NCBI GenBank assembly: GCA_019310385.1
Contig: JAFDEK010000013.1
Span: 1 to 52,188, forward strand
DNA from: Deltaproteobacteria bacterium
GTDB lineage: Bacteria; Myxococcota_A; UBA9160; UBA4427
Direction: 5' to 3'
Length of the DNA: 52,188 nucleotides
This document shows, piece after piece, positions 36,854-44,512 of this stretch; the stretch's first letter is position 1; each line of letters opens with the position of its first letter. The position numbers and the translations under genes were made by a program. The notes below the pieces were generated by a model. It was given only the letters and a program-made list of their open reading frames with translations, did not search any database and was not told the origin of the DNA.

Positions 36854-36960
36854 GCATCTCGGGGCTATGTCTCCGCGGGGCCGCGCGAGAATTCGTCGGC
36901 CACCGCGATCGCAAACTCCCGTAGAATGGTGCCGGGCAGCCCCCATCACCGGGAGCGTCG

Positions 36961-37596
36961 ATGATGTCTCACCTGTATGCGGGATCGCGAGTCGGGCTCC
37001 GCTTCATCGTTCTTCTGTTCTGGGTCGCGGGGTCGGCCGCCGCGGCCCCCCTCAGCGTCACGATCGAGACCCTGGCCTCGGGATCGATCGGGGTGACCGA
37101 GTTCTCCGACATGCTCTTCGTCCTCGAATTCACGGGTGACACCGAAGACACCCATGCCCCCGCACCCGGGGTGGTGGCGCTGCCCGGCGAGAGCGCCACG
37201 GTCTTCCTGGGCGGAATCGGACTCGCGACGGTCACGACCGGAATCGAGTTCTTCGTCAGCAACTCCGGCGGCGGGATGGGGGTCATGAGCACCCAGACGG
37301 GACTGGACTTGATCGATCTCGCCTGCGACATCGACTGCAGCACCTGGGATCTCACCACTTCCTTCGGGCCGGTCTCCGATCCCTATCCCGCCACACAGGG
37401 TACGAGCGTAGAGACCGATCTCGGGACCTTGACCCTCTCGTCGACCTATCTCGGGGCGACGATGACAGCCTCCGTCCCGGAGCCCGGTAGCGGGCTGCTC
37501 GTCACAGGCGGACTGCTTCTGCTGGCGGCCTCCGCCCGCATGCCCCTGCTTACGAGCCTGGTGGGCCTCGCGGGTCTGACTCGACTTCGGGGGTAG
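36961..37596 (+). CDS. PEP-CTERM sorting domain protein
   Basis: A 211-residue secreted protein of unknown function. After a signal peptide (hydrophobic FIVLLFWVAGSAAAA) comes a beta-rich domain dominated by Thr, Ser, Gly and Val with one close Cys pair (LACDIDC). The tail starts VPEPGSG, followed by a hydrophobic run (LLVTGGLLLLAA) and SAR, then a second hydrophobic run (LLTSLVGLAGL) ending TRLRG. It looks as if the transmembrane-plus-basic part of the sorting signal has been doubled. ATG at 36961 with GGGAG upstream; the next codon is also ATG. A stop-adjacent hairpin follows. Together with the protein at 22586 it implies an exosortase elsewhere in the genome. Confidence 0.78.
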   Translation: MMSHLYAGSRVGLRFIVLLFWVAGSAAAAPLSVTIETLASGSIGVTEFSDMLFVLEFTGDTEDTHAPAPGVVALPGESATVFLGGIGLATVTTGIEFFVSNSGGGMGVMSTQTGLDLIDLACDIDCSTWDLTTSFGPVSDPYPATQGTSVETDLGTLTLSSTYLGATMTASVPEPGSGLLVTGGLLLLAASARMPLLTSLVGLAGLTRLRG

Positions 37597-37612
37597 CGGG
37601 AGTCAGCTCCCG
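37597..37612 (+). terminator. Stop-adjacent hairpin after the PEP-CTERM gene
   Basis: CGGGAG (37597-37602), loop TCAG, CTCCCG (37607-37612): a perfect 6-bp stem that begins at the first base after the TAG stop. No T-run follows. Short, so moderate support. Confidence 0.45.
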
Positions 37613-37810
37613 CGGCGGATGTACGGGCGCACGAGTGCGTGTCTTCAGCAACTGGAAATCCAGGCAAGGAAGTAGATTCCCGCTGGGTATCCGCCTGCGA
37701 TACGCTGTTTTCGGGCCCGATGGAGTCACGCTATCAGTCCTTCGGGTTGGTGCTCTAGCGCGGACGACTCGGTCGCGGCCCCGAGTTGATTCGCCAACTC
37801 ACGAGGCGAC

Positions 37811-39604
37811 ATGTCATCGAGACAGATCCTGAATGGTTGGATCGGCGCTGTGCTCTGCGTGCTGGCCTGTGGGGAGCCCGTGGAGATGCAGACGCAATAC
37901 GTCGATCTCGTCACGTCTTCCGAGCGGGCGTCGCGCTACGAGACACAGGGACCGAAGATGGCCTCGTGCGCCGACGAGAACCGATACGGCTGGCTGATGA
38001 AGCCTGCAGGCCAGGTCACCGGCCCCGTCGACTTCGGCGTCGATCCGAGGATCGTGATCTCCGGATGCCTCTCGGAAGGTGAGGATGCCCGAGCCCGCGA
38101 GGCGGCGGGGCAGCTGGAAGTCGTGGCCGAGTCCCTCGACGGGCGCACAGTTTCCCTTCGAATCGAGGTTGGCGAAAGCGATGGCTGGTGGCGCCGCGAG
38201 ATCGACGTCGCTGCACTCGCCGGTCGACCGGGACGCGTACGCCTTCGGGCACGAATTCCTGGGGGCACCCACCTTCTCATCAAGGACCTCTACGTCAGCC
38301 ACAAGAGGCCGGTTCCTGCCAGGAGCGCGGAGCCCAGGCAGGTAATGCTGATCTCCCTCGATACCCTTCGCGCCGACGCGATCGCGGCATTGGGAGCAAG
38401 CTACCCGACTCCTGCCCTGGACCGACTGGTGGCGGATTCCCAGGTGTGGACCTCTCACTACACCGCCGCTGCAATGACGAAGCCGGCGCATGCTTCGCTC
38501 CTGACGGGCCAACACTTGTGGCTCCACGGCTCCCTTCACAACAAATCCTCGATCCGGCCACAGCTCGAGACCGTCGCCGAGCGTTTCGGCGCAAAGGGCT
38601 TTCGCACGGCGGCGATGGTCTCCAGGGTGTTGTGGCTCAATCAGGATTTCGGTTTTGCACGCGGTTTCGACGAGTACCGGACGGTGAAGTGGAGCTTGTC
38701 GCAAATGATCCGTGGCGTGAGCAATTGGACCAGCGAGCATCGAGGTGATCCCTTCTTCTATTTCTTCCACACCTACGAGGCGCATTCGGACGTCAAACGC
38801 CTGCCCTACGAGGCCCCTGGTGTAACCACAGAGACGGTGCAGGAGCGGTTCTCGGTCGAGAACTACGGCTGTCGCCATGGGAAGTGCGCCTCGTACTACT
38901 TGAAATCGCTCAACTACGGGGCCGATCCCATGCCGGGTGAGGCCGAGATTCTCCGCTTTCTCTACGCAAGGTCCGTCACCCACGTCGACGACGAGCTCGG
39001 GCGACTCTTCGACCACCTGCGGCGCCTCGGAATCTACGACGACATGATGATCGTCGTGACCTCCGATCACGGCGAGTCCCTGCTGGAGAATGACTATGTC
39101 ATGCACGGCCAGTACTGGGAGGAAAGCGTCCGCGTCCCCATGATCGTGAAGTGGCCCGGCGGCCGCTTTGCCGGGCAACGCGTCGAGGCCCCGTCCAGTG
39201 GGATCGACGTGGCCCCCACCCTCTTGAAGACCTACGGGCTCGACGTCGACGACTTGCCGGGCAGCTTCTTGCCCGAGCGGCGCGCCGGCGAGCCGGTCTA
39301 CATCGCGACGGGATGGACCCCCGAGCACGGATGGAGCGCGGTGATCGCCGACGACCTGAAGTGGGTGGAGGAGAACGGCCTCTGGGGGTACAAAGAGCAC
39401 TTCTTCGACCTCGCCGAGGATGCTGGGCGGGAGAGCGGCGCGAATCACCCCGAAGAGGTCGCGCGGCTGAAGCGCCTGCTCGCGGATCGGGTGGAGATCG
39501 ACAACCAGGCACTCCGAAGCTTCGATCGGGCCACGCCGGCGCCCGAGATTCCGTATACCGAAGAAGAAATCGAGCACCTCCGGGCTCTCGGATACATGCG
39601 CTAG
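37811..39604 (+). CDS. Sulfatase-fold lipoprotein with threonine nucleophile
   Basis: A 597-residue member of the alkaline phosphatase/sulfatase superfamily. The signal AVLCVLAC is a lipobox (Cys near residue 20). Residues 60-170 form a beta-rich N-terminal domain. The catalytic domain starts VMLISLDTLRADAI with metal Asp, then AAMTKPAHASLLTGQ: Thr223 stands where sulfatases have the Cys or Ser that becomes formylglycine, and His replaces the usual Arg of C-x-P-x-R. Later motifs are FFHTYEAHSD and VVTSDHGESL. A Thr nucleophile is the rule in phosphoethanolamine transferases and in many sulfatase-like hydrolases, so phosphoryl transfer or hydrolysis in the periplasm is more likely than sulfate removal. 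Transcribed alone. Confidence 0.85.
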   Translation: MSSRQILNGWIGAVLCVLACGEPVEMQTQYVDLVTSSERASRYETQGPKMASCADENRYGWLMKPAGQVTGPVDFGVDPRIVISGCLSEGEDARAREAAGQLEVVAESLDGRTVSLRIEVGESDGWWRREIDVAALAGRPGRVRLRARIPGGTHLLIKDLYVSHKRPVPARSAEPRQVMLISLDTLRADAIAALGASYPTPALDRLVADSQVWTSHYTAAAMTKPAHASLLTGQHLWLHGSLHNKSSIRPQLETVAERFGAKGFRTAAMVSRVLWLNQDFGFARGFDEYRTVKWSLSQMIRGVSNWTSEHRGDPFFYFFHTYEAHSDVKRLPYEAPGVTTETVQERFSVENYGCRHGKCASYYLKSLNYGADPMPGEAEILRFLYARSVTHVDDELGRLFDHLRRLGIYDDMMIVVTSDHGESLLENDYVMHGQYWEESVRVPMIVKWPGGRFAGQRVEAPSSGIDVAPTLLKTYGLDVDDLPGSFLPERRAGEPVYIATGWTPEHGWSAVIADDLKWVEENGLWGYKEHFFDLAEDAGRESGANHPEEVARLKRLLADRVEIDNQALRSFDRATPAPEIPYTEEEIEHLRALGYMR

Positions 39605-40064
39605 GAGCGTGCCCCAAGACTCCCAAGCGAAAGCCCCGCGGGGGTATCCGCGATGAGGCAGCCCCATCCGCGGGAACGAAGCTGGGCGATCGGGTTTCTC
39701 AGAGGCGCACAGGGGAACCGAGGGGACGTGCGCTGACTCTCGGTCATGATAAGCTCAAGGCCGGGCCCGAGCTACCGCTATAGGGTTTTGCAAGAGATTT
39801 GCAATTTCCGGCGGGAATCCGGGCTAGATTGGGACTTCCTGCGTTCCTCTGAGCAGTTCGCGGGTCGGTCTACTCTGGGGGATCGCTGGCCGCCGGCACG
39901 AGGCGCGAAGCAGTGGCGAGCGTTCTTCCCGTGACAGCCTCGACTCATCTTCCAGCTTCTACGACAGGAGCCCGCCTTGGGCAGGCCTCTTCGGGCACAC
40001 GGTTCGGCCCGCGGGGAGCTGGATTCGGATCGCGCCAGCAGCGCAGGACTTCAAGGGAGATTCG
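39605..40064. other. Intergenic region ahead of the fatty-acid-like operon
   Basis: 460 bases with lower GC in the middle. TTTGCAA occurs twice 11 bases apart (39787-39793 and 39798-39804), and TAGATT at 39825-39830 could be a -10 element, although the nearest TTGCAA is 20 bases upstream, which is long. A 62-codon reading frame at 39746-39934 has no ribosome binding site and is not called. This must contain the promoter for the 12-kb operon. Confidence 0.5.
39787..39804 (+). promoter_or_regulatory. TTTGCAA direct repeat, one helical turn apart
   Basis: Two TTTGCAA heptamers start 11 bases apart, so they face the same side of the DNA. They precede the putative -10 element TAGATT at 39825, the right distance for an activator site or an extended -35. 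Candidate control site of the lipid operon. Confidence 0.4.
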
Positions 40065-41066
40065 GTGAGCCTCTATCTCCACGGCCTGGGTCACTTCCAT
40101 CCCCAGGCTGAAATCACGAACCAGTTCCTCGAGTCGCTCGACATCGGTACGAGCGACCAATGGATCATGGAGCGCGTGGGCATTCGCTCGCGGCGCACCG
40201 CGCTCCCCCTCGACTACATCCGTGAGACCCGCAACCGCTATCCCCGGGCCGCCATCGAGGCAGCGGACCATTCCAACGCCGACCTCGGCCGGCGCGCGGC
40301 CCTCATGGCGGTCGAGCGCGCGGGCATCGAGCTCTCCGACATCGGCATGGTGATCGCAGGAGGCTGCGCGCCCGATTGGGCGATCCCCGCGGAGGCGTGC
40401 AACATCGCCCAGCTGCTCGACATCGAGGCGCCCGCGGTGGACATCAACTCGGCCTGCACGAGCTACTTCGCGGGCCTCAAGATGCTCTCCATGATGCAGC
40501 CCGACAAGCTTCCGCGTTTCGTGCTGCTCATCGCCAGCGAGGTGATGACCCGCACCGTGGACTACACGGATCGCAACAGCGCAGTGCTCTGGGGCGACGG
40601 TGCCACGGCGGCGGTGCTCTCGACCCACGAGCCCGGCCGCGCGGAGATCCTCGGCAACGGCTTGACGTCGAGTCCTGCGGGCCGGGACAAGGTGATGATT
40701 CCCCGTCTCGGGCACTTCACCCAGGAGGGGCGGACCGTGCAGATGTTCGCCATCAAGAAGACCATCGACGGCCTGCAGCGCCTGCGCGAAGCCCACGGCG
40801 ACCCCGACCGGCACCTCCACTTCGTGGGCCATCAGGCCAATCTGCGCATGCTCGAGACCGTCTGCCGCAAGAGCGGCATTCCTCCCGAGTATCACCACTA
40901 CAACGTCGACTGGTACGGAAACACCGGCGCCGCGAGCGGGGCTTCGGTGATCTCCATGGCGTGGGAAAAGTGGCTTCCCGAAGACGATATCGCGGCCGTA
41001 GGCGTGGGAGCGGGGCTCACCTGGGGTCGCTACCTCCTGCGCTTTCGCAACGGAGAGGGTCGATGA
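40065..41066 (+). CDS. 3-oxoacyl-ACP synthase III-like (KAS III) starter enzyme
   Basis: First gene of the lipid operon; a thiolase-fold condensing enzyme of 333 residues that would join an acyl-CoA starter to malonyl-ACP. The catalytic triad is complete: Cys131 in DINSACTSYFAG, His256 in FVGHQANLRML, Asn286 in DWYGNTGAASG. It has DQWIMERVGIRSRR near the start, as FabH does. It is not typical FabH in the substrate-tunnel regions I can judge (LPLDYIRETRN replaces the usual segment after the RR), so a different starter is possible. GTG at 40065 preceded by AAGGGAGA. The next gene starts within its stop codon. Confidence 0.88.
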   Translation: MSLYLHGLGHFHPQAEITNQFLESLDIGTSDQWIMERVGIRSRRTALPLDYIRETRNRYPRAAIEAADHSNADLGRRAALMAVERAGIELSDIGMVIAGGCAPDWAIPAEACNIAQLLDIEAPAVDINSACTSYFAGLKMLSMMQPDKLPRFVLLIASEVMTRTVDYTDRNSAVLWGDGATAAVLSTHEPGRAEILGNGLTSSPAGRDKVMIPRLGHFTQEGRTVQMFAIKKTIDGLQRLREAHGDPDRHLHFVGHQANLRMLETVCRKSGIPPEYHHYNVDWYGNTGAASGASVISMAWEKWLPEDDIAAVGVGAGLTWGRYLLRFRNGEGR

Positions 41067-41665
41067 GCGGCGAGATCACCTACGAGGAGTTCCAGGCCCG
41101 CAGCAGCTTCAGCAAAGAAGAGCTGCTCGCCTTCGCGTACGGCCGGCTCGTGAAGGACCCCCCGGATCACTTCCGCGCGCGGCTGCCCGCGCCCCCCATG
41201 CTGATGTTCGACCGCATTACCGAGGTCGAGAGCAAGGGCAACAAGGGGCGCATCGTCGCGGAGCTCGACGTCAAGGTCGACGCCTGGTACTTCCAGTGCC
41301 ACTTCAATGGAGATCCCGTGCAGCCCGGCTGCCTCGGCCTCGACGCCGTGTGGCAGCTGCTCGGCTTCTATTGCGTGTGGCGCGGCGGGCCCGGCACCGG
41401 CCGCGCGTTGGGCTCCGGTGAGGTCGACTTCTTCGGACAGATCCGGCCTCACGACGAAGTGGTGCGTTACGAGATCGACGTGCGCCGCTACACCGAGCTC
41501 GAGAGCTCGGGTGCATCCCTGGTGGTCGGCAATGCACGGGTGCTCGTCGATGGCGAGGAGATCTACCGCATCGACAAGGCACGGGTCGGAACCTTTACCG
41601 GGATCGACTACTCGAACTACCCGCTGGCCTCGGAACACTCCCGGGGCGGAAGGATGGAACGATGA
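41063..41665 (+). CDS. FabA-type 3-hydroxyacyl-ACP dehydratase/isomerase
   Basis: A 200-residue single hot-dog protein matching FabA rather than FabZ. The active site is FQCHFNGDPVQPGCLGLDAVWQ: His80 and Asp94 are spaced 14 residues apart, exactly like His70 and Asp84 of E. coli FabA, whereas FabZ has Glu at the second position. Also seen are PPMLMFDRITEV and GSGEVDFFGQI. FabA both dehydrates 3-hydroxyacyl-ACP and isomerises the trans-2 to the cis-3 double bond, which starts anaerobic unsaturated fatty acid synthesis; isomerase activity here is inferred. An N-terminal extension of about 30 residues precedes the fold. ATGA overlaps join it to both neighbours. Confidence 0.88.
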   Translation: MSGEITYEEFQARSSFSKEELLAFAYGRLVKDPPDHFRARLPAPPMLMFDRITEVESKGNKGRIVAELDVKVDAWYFQCHFNGDPVQPGCLGLDAVWQLLGFYCVWRGGPGTGRALGSGEVDFFGQIRPHDEVVRYEIDVRRYTELESSGASLVVGNARVLVDGEEIYRIDKARVGTFTGIDYSNYPLASEHSRGGRMER

Positions 41666-42390
41666 GCGAGCTTCCGGTAGCGGTCGTGACGGGCGGAGCG
41701 ACGGGGATCGGCGCGGCCTGCTGCCGCGCCCTGGCGGCCGAGGGCTTCCGCGTGGGCGTGCACTACCGCTCGAGCGAGGAGAAGGCCCAGAAGCTCATCG
41801 CCGAGCTGCCCGAGGGCTTCGGCCTGCGCGCCGATCTCGCCGACAGCGAAGCGATAGACGGCCTCGTGAAGGAGCTGAAGGAGAAGGCCGGGCAGGTCGA
41901 CGTGCTCGTCAACAACGCGGGCTACAACGTCAACGCCCCCATGCTCGCCATGAAGCTCGACGACTACGACGCCGTGGCGGGGCTGGCGCGGGGCACCTGG
42001 TATCTCTCGAAGCTGATCCTGCGGCGCTTCATGTTTCGCAAGGGGACCGGCCGCATCATCAATATCTCGAGTGTGGTTGGTCACACCGGCAACCCGGGTC
42101 AGATTCCCTACACTATGGTGAAGGCCGGCCTCGACGCCTTCACGAAGTCTCTCGCCCAGGAGCTCGCCGGCCGTGAGATTCTCGTCAACTCCGTGGCGCC
42201 GGGCTTCATCGAGACTGAAATGACCGCCGAGCTTCCCGACGAGGTGAGCCAGAGTATTCTCTCCCGTATCCCCCTTGGGAGGATGGGCGCCGCGGAAGAG
42301 ATCGCGGACGTGGTGGGCTTCCTTGCGACACGGGGGAGCTACGTCAACGGCACGGTGATTCATGTGAACGGAGGCATGTTCGGTGGGTGA
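41662..42390 (+). CDS. FabG-type 3-oxoacyl-ACP reductase (SDR)
   Basis: NADPH-linked short-chain dehydrogenase of 242 residues that would reduce 3-oxoacyl-ACP to the 3-hydroxy form. Motifs are VVTGGATGIGAA (cofactor loop), DVLVNNAGYN, catalytic Ser137, Tyr150 and Lys154 in NISSVVGHTGNPGQIPYTMVK, and VAPGFIETEMT. The standard FabG segment after NNAG (with a conserved Asn in the helix) is altered: DYDAVAGLARGTWYLSKLILRR has Ala/Gly where Asn is usual, so proton relay may differ. ATGA overlap with the FabA gene and an eight-base overlap with the next gene place it firmly in the operon. Confidence 0.9.
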   Translation: MSELPVAVVTGGATGIGAACCRALAAEGFRVGVHYRSSEEKAQKLIAELPEGFGLRADLADSEAIDGLVKELKEKAGQVDVLVNNAGYNVNAPMLAMKLDDYDAVAGLARGTWYLSKLILRRFMFRKGTGRIINISSVVGHTGNPGQIPYTMVKAGLDAFTKSLAQELAGREILVNSVAPGFIETEMTAELPDEVSQSILSRIPLGRMGAAEEIADVVGFLATRGSYVNGTVIHVNGGMFGG

Positions 42391-42841
42391 TGTGCTGACC
42401 GCGGAGCAGGTGCTCGCGATGGTTCCCCAGCAGGAGCCGTTCCGCTTCATCGACGAGATCGTCGAGCTCGACGACGAGCACATCGTCGCGCGCTACACCT
42501 TTCCCAAGGACGCGGACTTCTACCGGGGCCACTTCCCTGGCAACCCCGTCACTCCGGGAGTCATCCTGGTCGAAACCATGGCGCAGGCAGGTGTCGTCGC
42601 CTACGGGATCTACCTCTACGCGAAGGAGACCTCCCTCGCGGATTGCGAGAAGCTCCTCACCATGTTCACCGACGCCGAGGTGGAGTTCTCGGGCATGGTC
42701 GAGCCGGGGATGACGGTGACGACCACCGGACGCAAGACCTTCTTCCGGCGCAAGAAGCTGCGCTGCGACGTGGAGATGAAGCTCGACGACGGCACCGTGG
42801 TGTGTTCCGGTGTGCTCTCGGGCTTGGGAGTGGCGCGATGA
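42383..42841 (+). CDS. FabZ-type 3-hydroxyacyl-ACP dehydratase
   Basis: Second hot-dog dehydratase of the operon, 152 residues. FYRGHFPGNPVTPGVILVETMAQAG contains the catalytic pair His50 and Glu64 in FabZ spacing and chemistry. The N-terminus MVPQQEPFRFIDEIVEL is also FabZ-like. It would dehydrate 3-hydroxyacyl-ACP without isomerising it. Having both a FabA and a FabZ type in one operon, with no enoyl reductase, points to a product that keeps double bonds. GTG start at 42383 inside the end of the reductase gene; ATGA overlap with the KAS gene after it. Confidence 0.88.
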   Translation: MGDVLTAEQVLAMVPQQEPFRFIDEIVELDDEHIVARYTFPKDADFYRGHFPGNPVTPGVILVETMAQAGVVAYGIYLYAKETSLADCEKLLTMFTDAEVEFSGMVEPGMTVTTTGRKTFFRRKKLRCDVEMKLDDGTVVCSGVLSGLGVAR

Positions 42842-44115
42842 CGCGAAGAGTTGTGATCAGCGGTCTCGGCGTGATCGCGCCCAACGGCAACGGCATCTCG
42901 GATTTCGAGCTGGCCCTGCGCAAGGGCCAGTCCGGCCTCCGCTATCAGGAGGTCATGGAGGAGGCGAAGTTCGCCTGTCGGGTGGCGGGCACGCCCCAGG
43001 GCGCGAACGAGCTCGCCGAGGCGACCTTCGACGAGGACGAGCTCCTCGCCATGAACATGAGCCATCGCTATGCGAGTCTCGCCGCCTACGAGTGCTGGAA
43101 GAGCGCGGGCTTCGAGATCCCCTCGCGTGCCGAAGAGGCCGTGGACTGGGACACGGGCGCGATCCTCGGTACCGGGATCGGGGGCATGGACACGACGGCC
43201 GAGAAGGTGGTCCCCCTCACCAACGCGGGCAAGCTCCGGCGCCTGGGCTCGACCGCGGTCGAGCAGGTGATGGCGAGCGGCATCTCGGCCCGGGTCTCGG
43301 GGCAGCTTGCCCTGGGGAACCAGGTGACGACCAACTCCAGTGCCTGCAGCACCGGAAGCGAAGCCATCGCCATGGGCTGTGAGCGTATCCGCCAGGGTCT
43401 GGCGGAGCGCATGCTCTGCGGCGGTGCCGAGGCCGCGAGCCACTACATCTGGGCGGGCTTCGACGCCATGCGGGTGCTGTGCCGCGACTTCAACGACGCG
43501 CCCGAGAAGGCTTCGAGGCCCATGAGCGCCTCGGCGGGCGGCTTCATTCCCGGCGCCGGCGCCGGAGTCGTCATGGTCGAGAGCCTCGACAGCGCCCAGC
43601 GGCGCGGCGCGCCCATCTTTGCCGAGCTGTGCGGGACGGCGGTCAACTGTGGCGGGCACCGCGGCGGCGGGAGCATGACGGCCCCGAACCCGGCGGGCGT
43701 ACAGCGCTGCATCGAGTCCGCCCTCGCCGATGCGGGCATGACGGGCGCCGACGTCGACGCCATCAACGGCCACCTGACGGCGACCGGCGCGGATCCCAGG
43801 GAAATCCAGTCCTGGTCCCGGGGTCTCGCGCGCGGGCCGGAGGACTTCCCCAAGATCACCGCGACCAAGTCGTTGGTGGGCCATACTTTGGGGGCCGCGG
43901 GAGCGATCGAGTCCGTAGCCGCGATTCTGATGCTCAAAGGCGGCTTCCTGCAGCCCGCCGTGAACTGCGAGGACGTCCACCCGGAGATCCAGCCCTTCGA
44001 GGCTTCCATTCCCCGCGAAGGCGGGGCGGCTCCGGACATGCGCGTCATGATCAAGGCCGGCTTCGGCTTCGGCGACGTGAACGCGTGTCTCGTCTTCCGC
44101 AAGTGGGACGAGTGA
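42838..44115 (+). CDS. 3-oxoacyl-ACP synthase I/II-type (KAS) elongation enzyme
   Basis: A 425-residue condensing enzyme for chain extension with malonyl-ACP. Cys170 in TTNSSACSTGSEAIAMG, a His in INGHLTATGADPREI and a His in KSLVGHTLGAAGAIESVA give the Cys-His-His triad of FabB/FabF. GIGGMDTTAEK, PMSASAGGFIPGAGAGVVMVES and the glycine-rich FGFGDVNACLVF end are standard. Motif I (NGHLTATGADP) has Leu in place of the usual Gly or Ala and Ala where Thr is usual in GTxTxxND, so it forms a distinct subgroup rather than housekeeping FabF. There is no separate chain-length-factor gene. Confidence 0.9.
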   Translation: MTRRVVISGLGVIAPNGNGISDFELALRKGQSGLRYQEVMEEAKFACRVAGTPQGANELAEATFDEDELLAMNMSHRYASLAAYECWKSAGFEIPSRAEEAVDWDTGAILGTGIGGMDTTAEKVVPLTNAGKLRRLGSTAVEQVMASGISARVSGQLALGNQVTTNSSACSTGSEAIAMGCERIRQGLAERMLCGGAEAASHYIWAGFDAMRVLCRDFNDAPEKASRPMSASAGGFIPGAGAGVVMVESLDSAQRRGAPIFAELCGTAVNCGGHRGGGSMTAPNPAGVQRCIESALADAGMTGADVDAINGHLTATGADPREIQSWSRGLARGPEDFPKITATKSLVGHTLGAAGAIESVAAILMLKGGFLQPAVNCEDVHPEIQPFEASIPREGGAAPDMRVMIKAGFGFGDVNACLVFRKWDE

Positions 44116-44126
44116 TCGAAGGACAG

Positions 44127-44171
44127 CCAGTCAGACCAGTGAGTCGAGGCCAGTGAGCCGAGACCCGTGAG
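44127..44171 (+). repeat. 14-bp tandem repeats in the ACP leader
   Basis: CCAGTGAG-like units begin at 44136, 44150 and 44164 (period 14), with a related CCAGTCAG at 44127. They fill most of the 68-base gap between the KAS and ACP genes and end next to the AAGGA ribosome binding site. Could set the ACP mRNA level by an RNA structure or processing site; the function is inferred. Confidence 0.55.
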
Positions 44172-44183
44172 AAAGGAAACGCA

Positions 44184-44432
44184 ATGAACGAGTCCGAGGT
44201 GATGGAAAAGGTAGTCAAGATCCTGACTCCGTGGGTGAAGAACCAGGAGGCCCTCGCCTCCGTGTCCATGGAGACCAGCATCCTCGACGACCTCAAGGTG
44301 AACTCGGCGCGTCTCGTCGACGTGGTGATCGCCTTCGAGGATGAGTTCGACATCGAGATTGCTGACGAAGACGTGGATTCCGTGAATACGGTTGGCGATT
44401 CGGTGAACCTGATCGTTTCGAAGCTCGGCTAG
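44184..44432 (+). CDS. Dedicated acyl carrier protein with altered Ser motif
   Basis: An acidic 82-residue carrier protein with the four-helix ACP pattern. The phosphopantetheine site is Ser41 in DDLKVNSARLVDVVIAFEDEF. In standard fatty-acid ACP the motif is DSL; here it is NSA, which changes helix II, the part contacted by partner enzymes. This supports a carrier reserved for the operon's own enzymes rather than housekeeping AcpP. The ATG at 44184 follows GAAAGGAAA with good spacing. A phosphopantetheinyl transferase gene two positions downstream is the likely activator. Confidence 0.9.
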   Translation: MNESEVMEKVVKILTPWVKNQEALASVSMETSILDDLKVNSARLVDVVIAFEDEFDIEIADEDVDSVNTVGDSVNLIVSKLG

Positions 44433-44512
44433 CAGCGAGCTTCGGTGCGTCGCTCGAGTACGGTGTCCGGAAGACCGGATCGGGACGCGGGCGTGCAGGG
44501 AATGAGACGGGC

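Noticed and set aside
37811-39604. Formylglycine sulfatase
   Set aside because: The C/S-x-P-x-R motif is absent (T-x-P-x-H instead).
39746-39934. 62-codon frame upstream of the lipid operon
   Set aside because: No ribosome binding site, no recognisable protein features, and it lies over the likely promoter.
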